From positions 50,001 to 114,000 of the forward strand of contig CAMCVE010000002.1 in assembly GCA_945881775.1 (NCBI GenBank): a stretch of 64,000 nucleotides of DNA, in the 5' to 3' direction. The translations under genes were made by a program, and so were the position numbers. This DNA comes from Bacteriovorax stolpii (lineage in GTDB: Bacteria; Bdellovibrionota; UBA2428). Of the stretch, positions 61,815 to 64,000 are shown piece by piece; the stretch's first letter is position 1; every line of letters begins with the position of its first letter. The notes under the pieces were generated by a model. It had not been told where the DNA came from. It made no database searches and saw only the letters and a list, made by a program, of their open reading frames with translations.

Positions 61815-62176
61815 TCGCCAGTAACGCTTTTCAGGATCCCTAGGAGAGTGGCCACGTCGCAGGGCTTTCTCAAAAAGGCTTGGGCGCCGACATTGAGAGC
61901 TTGCTGCGGGCTCCAGTCGCGGCCCGACACGACAACGATCGGAAGCTCCGCCAGGCCAGGCAGCGCACGCAGTGCAGAGATAAATTCTTCAACAGGCATC
62001 TCGAGACTGAGGTCGACGAGCGCCGCTCGCAGGCCCTCATAAGACGATGAGTCCTCGAGGGCGTCCTGGGATGAACTGTGAACGATGGGCGAGTAACCCT
62101 TTATTTTGAGTACCGTCGACAAGAACATTTGCGTGTCAGCATGGTCTTCGACGATCAGAATTCTAGGAGGGCTCAT
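61811..62176 (-). CDS. Stand-alone receiver (CheY-like) domain
   Basis: This 121-residue protein is one response-regulator receiver domain: RILIVEDHADTQMF gives the acidic pair, LVDLSLEMP the phosphorylated Asp (about residue 55), VVSGRD the switch Ser, and LRKPCD the conserved Lys. No output domain follows and no kinase gene is adjacent. It may act by protein contact, as CheY does, or feed a phosphorelay. It lies 8 bases from the lipoprotein gene upstream on the same strand. Confidence 0.9.
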   Translation of the reverse strand: MSPPRILIVEDHADTQMFLSTVLKIKGYSPIVHSSSQDALEDSSSYEGLRAALVDLSLEMPVEEFISALRALPGLAELPIVVVSGRDWSPQQALNVGAQAFLRKPCDVATLLGILKSVTGD

Positions 62177-62184
62177 AGGCTCGG

Positions 62185-62820
62185 TTAGTGGCCCGCGGTG
62201 TAACCCGTGTTCAGGGCTGGGATAGAAGCCACATCAAGGTCGCGCTGGATCACTCCGGCCGAGAGGTCGAAGCCAGCCTTCGCAGCAAGAGAGCCGAGTT
62301 GGAGGTTCTTGGCCACGTGAATCACGTAAGCAATGCGGAGAATTCGAGCTTGGCGAAGTTTGGCGGGCACTGCTGCATGCGCCGAAGGAAGTATCGTGTC
62401 GACCCAGGAAGCCAAAAGCTGCGAGGTTGCTTCTCGGGGTGCGGCAAGAGCGACACTCGAGCTCAGCTCATCGGCAAGGGCGAGCAACTGATTCAGACAG
62501 AGACCAGTGGGATCTGCAACTCCTTGCAAGATCGCCATCACTTGTGCGGCGCTCAGGTCGTTAGCTTCGATTTGGGTTTCGTAGGCCTGTTGAACGGCAT
62601 TCGAGTGGGTCTGGCACGAGCTATCGTAAGTTACGATTTCAGATTGCAAAGCGGCGGAAATGCCTGTCAGTGCAGAAGCTGAACTCACGGATCTTTGGCT
62701 GTTGGAATTGTCTCCGATACCGAGTCCGCTCTTGGATGAGCTTACAAGTTCACAAGCGGAGAAACCCAAGCTAGCTAGAATGATGAGGTAGAGGGTTTTT
62801 TTACTACAGACGTACTGCAT
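62185..62820 (-). CDS. Lipoprotein of unknown function
   Basis: This 211-residue protein from ATG 62820 has a lipoprotein signal (MQYVCSKKTLYLIILASLGFSAC, Cys23) followed by a Ser-rich linker. The mature part is helical with Cys residues (DSSCQTHSN, TGLCLNQLL) and an Ala-rich later half. I recognise no domain. An AGGAG site just before ATG 62820 supports this start over 62865. It is followed 8 bases later by the receiver gene. Confidence 0.75.
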   Translation of the reverse strand: MQYVCSKKTLYLIILASLGFSACELVSSSKSGLGIGDNSNSQRSVSSASALTGISAALQSEIVTYDSSCQTHSNAVQQAYETQIEANDLSAAQVMAILQGVADPTGLCLNQLLALADELSSSVALAAPREATSQLLASWVDTILPSAHAAVPAKLRQARILRIAYVIHVAKNLQLGSLAAKAGFDLSAGVIQRDLDVASIPALNTGYTAGH

Positions 62821-62879
62821 AGACTCCTGCGTCTTTCTTGCCCTTGGGCAAACTGTTTGGCTCACCTAAGGTTAGCAGC

Positions 62880-63492
62880 CTACAGCGAGGGTGAAGTGTG
62901 AATTTTCGGTGAAGTTTGGGCACCTGAGTCAAGGCATTGTTTCACTTCAGCTAAAGAACATAGGAACCTCGACGGGCCTCGCTCAAGGCACGATCTCAGA
63001 GACGCATCCCGAGGCCGGTAGAAGCCCACGTCTGGGGTTGTTTCGAGAGCCTCAGAGAGAGAGCGCATCTCGGGACTCTTCAGAATAGAGATGGAGGGAA
63101 TCCAGACCGTGCACTCGGGTCCTGGGGCGCTCCCAGCGGAGAGTCCAAAACTCGCCAGATAGCGTCGATAGGCTGCGACGAGTTCTGTATCTTCTGTGTA
63201 GAAAAAATACTCCGACGATTCTACCAAGCCGTTGTGGGTGAGATTGCCTGTTCCCCAAAGCAGTCGTTTGGCATCGACGAGTAGGGCCTTGGTGTGAGCC
63301 TCTGTCTCTAAAAGACTCTCGCTGTAGACAATCGGCCTTGTCTTGGGTCATTCGAGTCCCTGCTTTCCCGAGCACGGCACGCACTTGAGCGCCTCGCACC
63401 TTTGCAGCCTCAAGGGACGCAATGATCTCGTCGTTGTTGAGAAGATGCGTCGAAACGTCGACGATCAATCTTAAGGTCAAAACCAAACGCAC
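62880..63492 (-). pseudogene. Phospholipase-D-family protein with frameshift
   Basis: Two frames together give one PLD-like domain. The first (from GTG 63492) reads LRLIVDVSTHLLNNDEIIAS and LEAAKVRGAQVRAVLGKAG. Near 63345-63360 the reading must shift by one base to continue as KTRPIVYSESLLETEAHTKALL and VDAKRLLWGTGNLTHNG, which contains the HxK(x)4D catalytic motif, then MVESSEYFFYTEDTELV to the stop at 62880. An in-frame stop lies just before the shift in the second frame. No start codon better than GTG 63492 is seen and the N-terminal half typical of PLD proteins is missing. It looks like a remnant, unless a sequencing error caused the shift. Confidence 0.75.
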
Positions 63493-63677
63493 AGGGGCGC
63501 CGACCCGTTCTTAAGTGCGCTAGTGTTGACCGACGGCGAAGGACACGATGGTCCATACGCGGCCCTACGACGGGATTATCGGCAAGCTAGAACCCTTTCC
63601 TTGAATTTGGCAGGTCCTGAGCGCTGCCCCATGTCCCAATTTACCCCTCTCCAATGCGAATAGTTGTTCAGGATTCG

Positions 63678-64000
63678 ATGAAAGGAGCTTCCGAACGTGT
63701 TAATCCGAGCTTAACAATGAGCTCTCGAGATATGCCGAACATATTACAAAAAACGAAAAAATGTATCGTTGTCGGAGCGGGGCCTGGAGGCCTCTCTTCT
63801 GCCATGCTTCTCTCCAAACGGGGTTTTGAAGTGGATGTCTTCGAGAAGGCTCCCGTAATTGGCGGCCGCACTGCAGCCCTGGAGCGCGATGGATACCGCT
63901 TTGATTTGGGTCCTACGTTCCTCATGATGAAGTACTTACTCGACGAACTCTTTCACGATGCGGGATGCCGTACTGAAGATTACTTGGACTGCGTTCGACT
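63678..64000 (+). CDS. Phytoene desaturase-like FAD oxidoreductase (3' end cut by window)
   Basis: This is the N-terminal part of a CrtI-type desaturase. The dinucleotide-binding motif is CIVVGAGPGGLSSAMLLSKRGFEVDVFEK and the next block is GGRTAALERDGYRFDLGPTFLM, both standard for the family. CrtI-type enzymes desaturate phytoene in carotenoid synthesis. Two starts are likely: ATG 63678, with an AGGA site 5 bases upstream, and ATG 63717; I use 63678. The gene runs off the right end, so length and C-terminal residues cannot be judged. Confidence 0.85.
   Translation, partial: MKGASERVNPSLTMSSRDMPNILQKTKKCIVVGAGPGGLSSAMLLSKRGFEVDVFEKAPVIGGRTAALERDGYRFDLGPTFLMMKYLLDELFHDAGCRTEDYLDCVR

Overview
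The window reads as a chromosomal segment of a flagellated, diderm (Gram-negative) bacterium. Flagellin, Tat translocase, TolC/RND efflux, MCE lipid-transport genes, an Omp85-like barrel, C-terminal-Phe outer-membrane proteins, many lipoproteins, sigma-32 and sigma-28-type control all point that way. The short flagellin (277 residues), the number of unfamiliar secreted or lipoprotein genes and the overall gene mix suggest the Bdellovibrionota/Oligoflexia or a related lineage. This placement is an inference from content and was not tested by phylogeny. Both ends are cut inside genes: a split transketolase at the left and a phytoene-desaturase-like gene at the right.

Layout. 1-6.6 kb: a tightly overlapping plus-strand run (split transketolase, DUF374 acyltransferase, secreted NagZ-type glycosidase, TatA/B, TatC, PhnD-like lipoprotein, Hpt) closed by a strong bidirectional terminator. 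6.6-16.3 kb: an MpaA-like protein that has lost its active site, a DEAD-box helicase, a minus-strand HD-GYP / BFD-DUF309 / PcnB operon, three lipoproteins, a membrane-core-only ComEC and a flagellin with a textbook sigma-28 promoter. 16.6-20.6 kb: an arginine-succinyltransferase-pathway cluster (astC-astA-astD). 20.6-23.3 kb: two paralogous secreted proteins of a family I do not recognise, plus a tiny membrane protein. 23.3-39 kb: a long minus-strand block (glycosyltransferase, SMC with an expanded hinge, PPDK, RND pump and TolC without an adaptor, a HAMP-only protein, GlyQS). 39-43 kb: VOC protein, EcsC, RpoH, HNH nuclease, SSB. 43-49.2 kb: an envelope locus with an Omp85-like barrel divergent from mlaE, an ATPase-dead mlaF homologue, mlaD, a LolC/E-type permease and an L,D-transpeptidase. 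49.2-50 kb: rnpB followed by a 122-nt near-palindrome, a tandem repeat and a bidirectional terminator. 50-61 kb: glutamate dehydrogenase, rRNA methyltransferase, YqgE, CDF transporter, a second DEAD-box helicase, a phosphodiesterase, then a nucleic-acid-repair-flavoured run (AlkB-like, ADP-ribosylglycohydrolase-like, DUF2256, cryptochrome/photolyase). 61-64 kb: a small scrap zone around tRNA-Leu(CAG) with a shortened ORF6N gene, a lone receiver domain, a lipoprotein and a frameshifted PLD gene.

The most unusual theme is intact genes whose catalytic residues are gone. An MCE-type ABC ATPase has lost Walker A, Q-loop, signature, Walker B and H-loop residues, and an M14/MpaA-fold protein has lost its zinc ligands and catalytic Glu. 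Alongside these are the new paralogous secreted family and the palindrome and tandem repeat behind rnpB. No CRISPR array, insertion sequence or complete prophage is visible.
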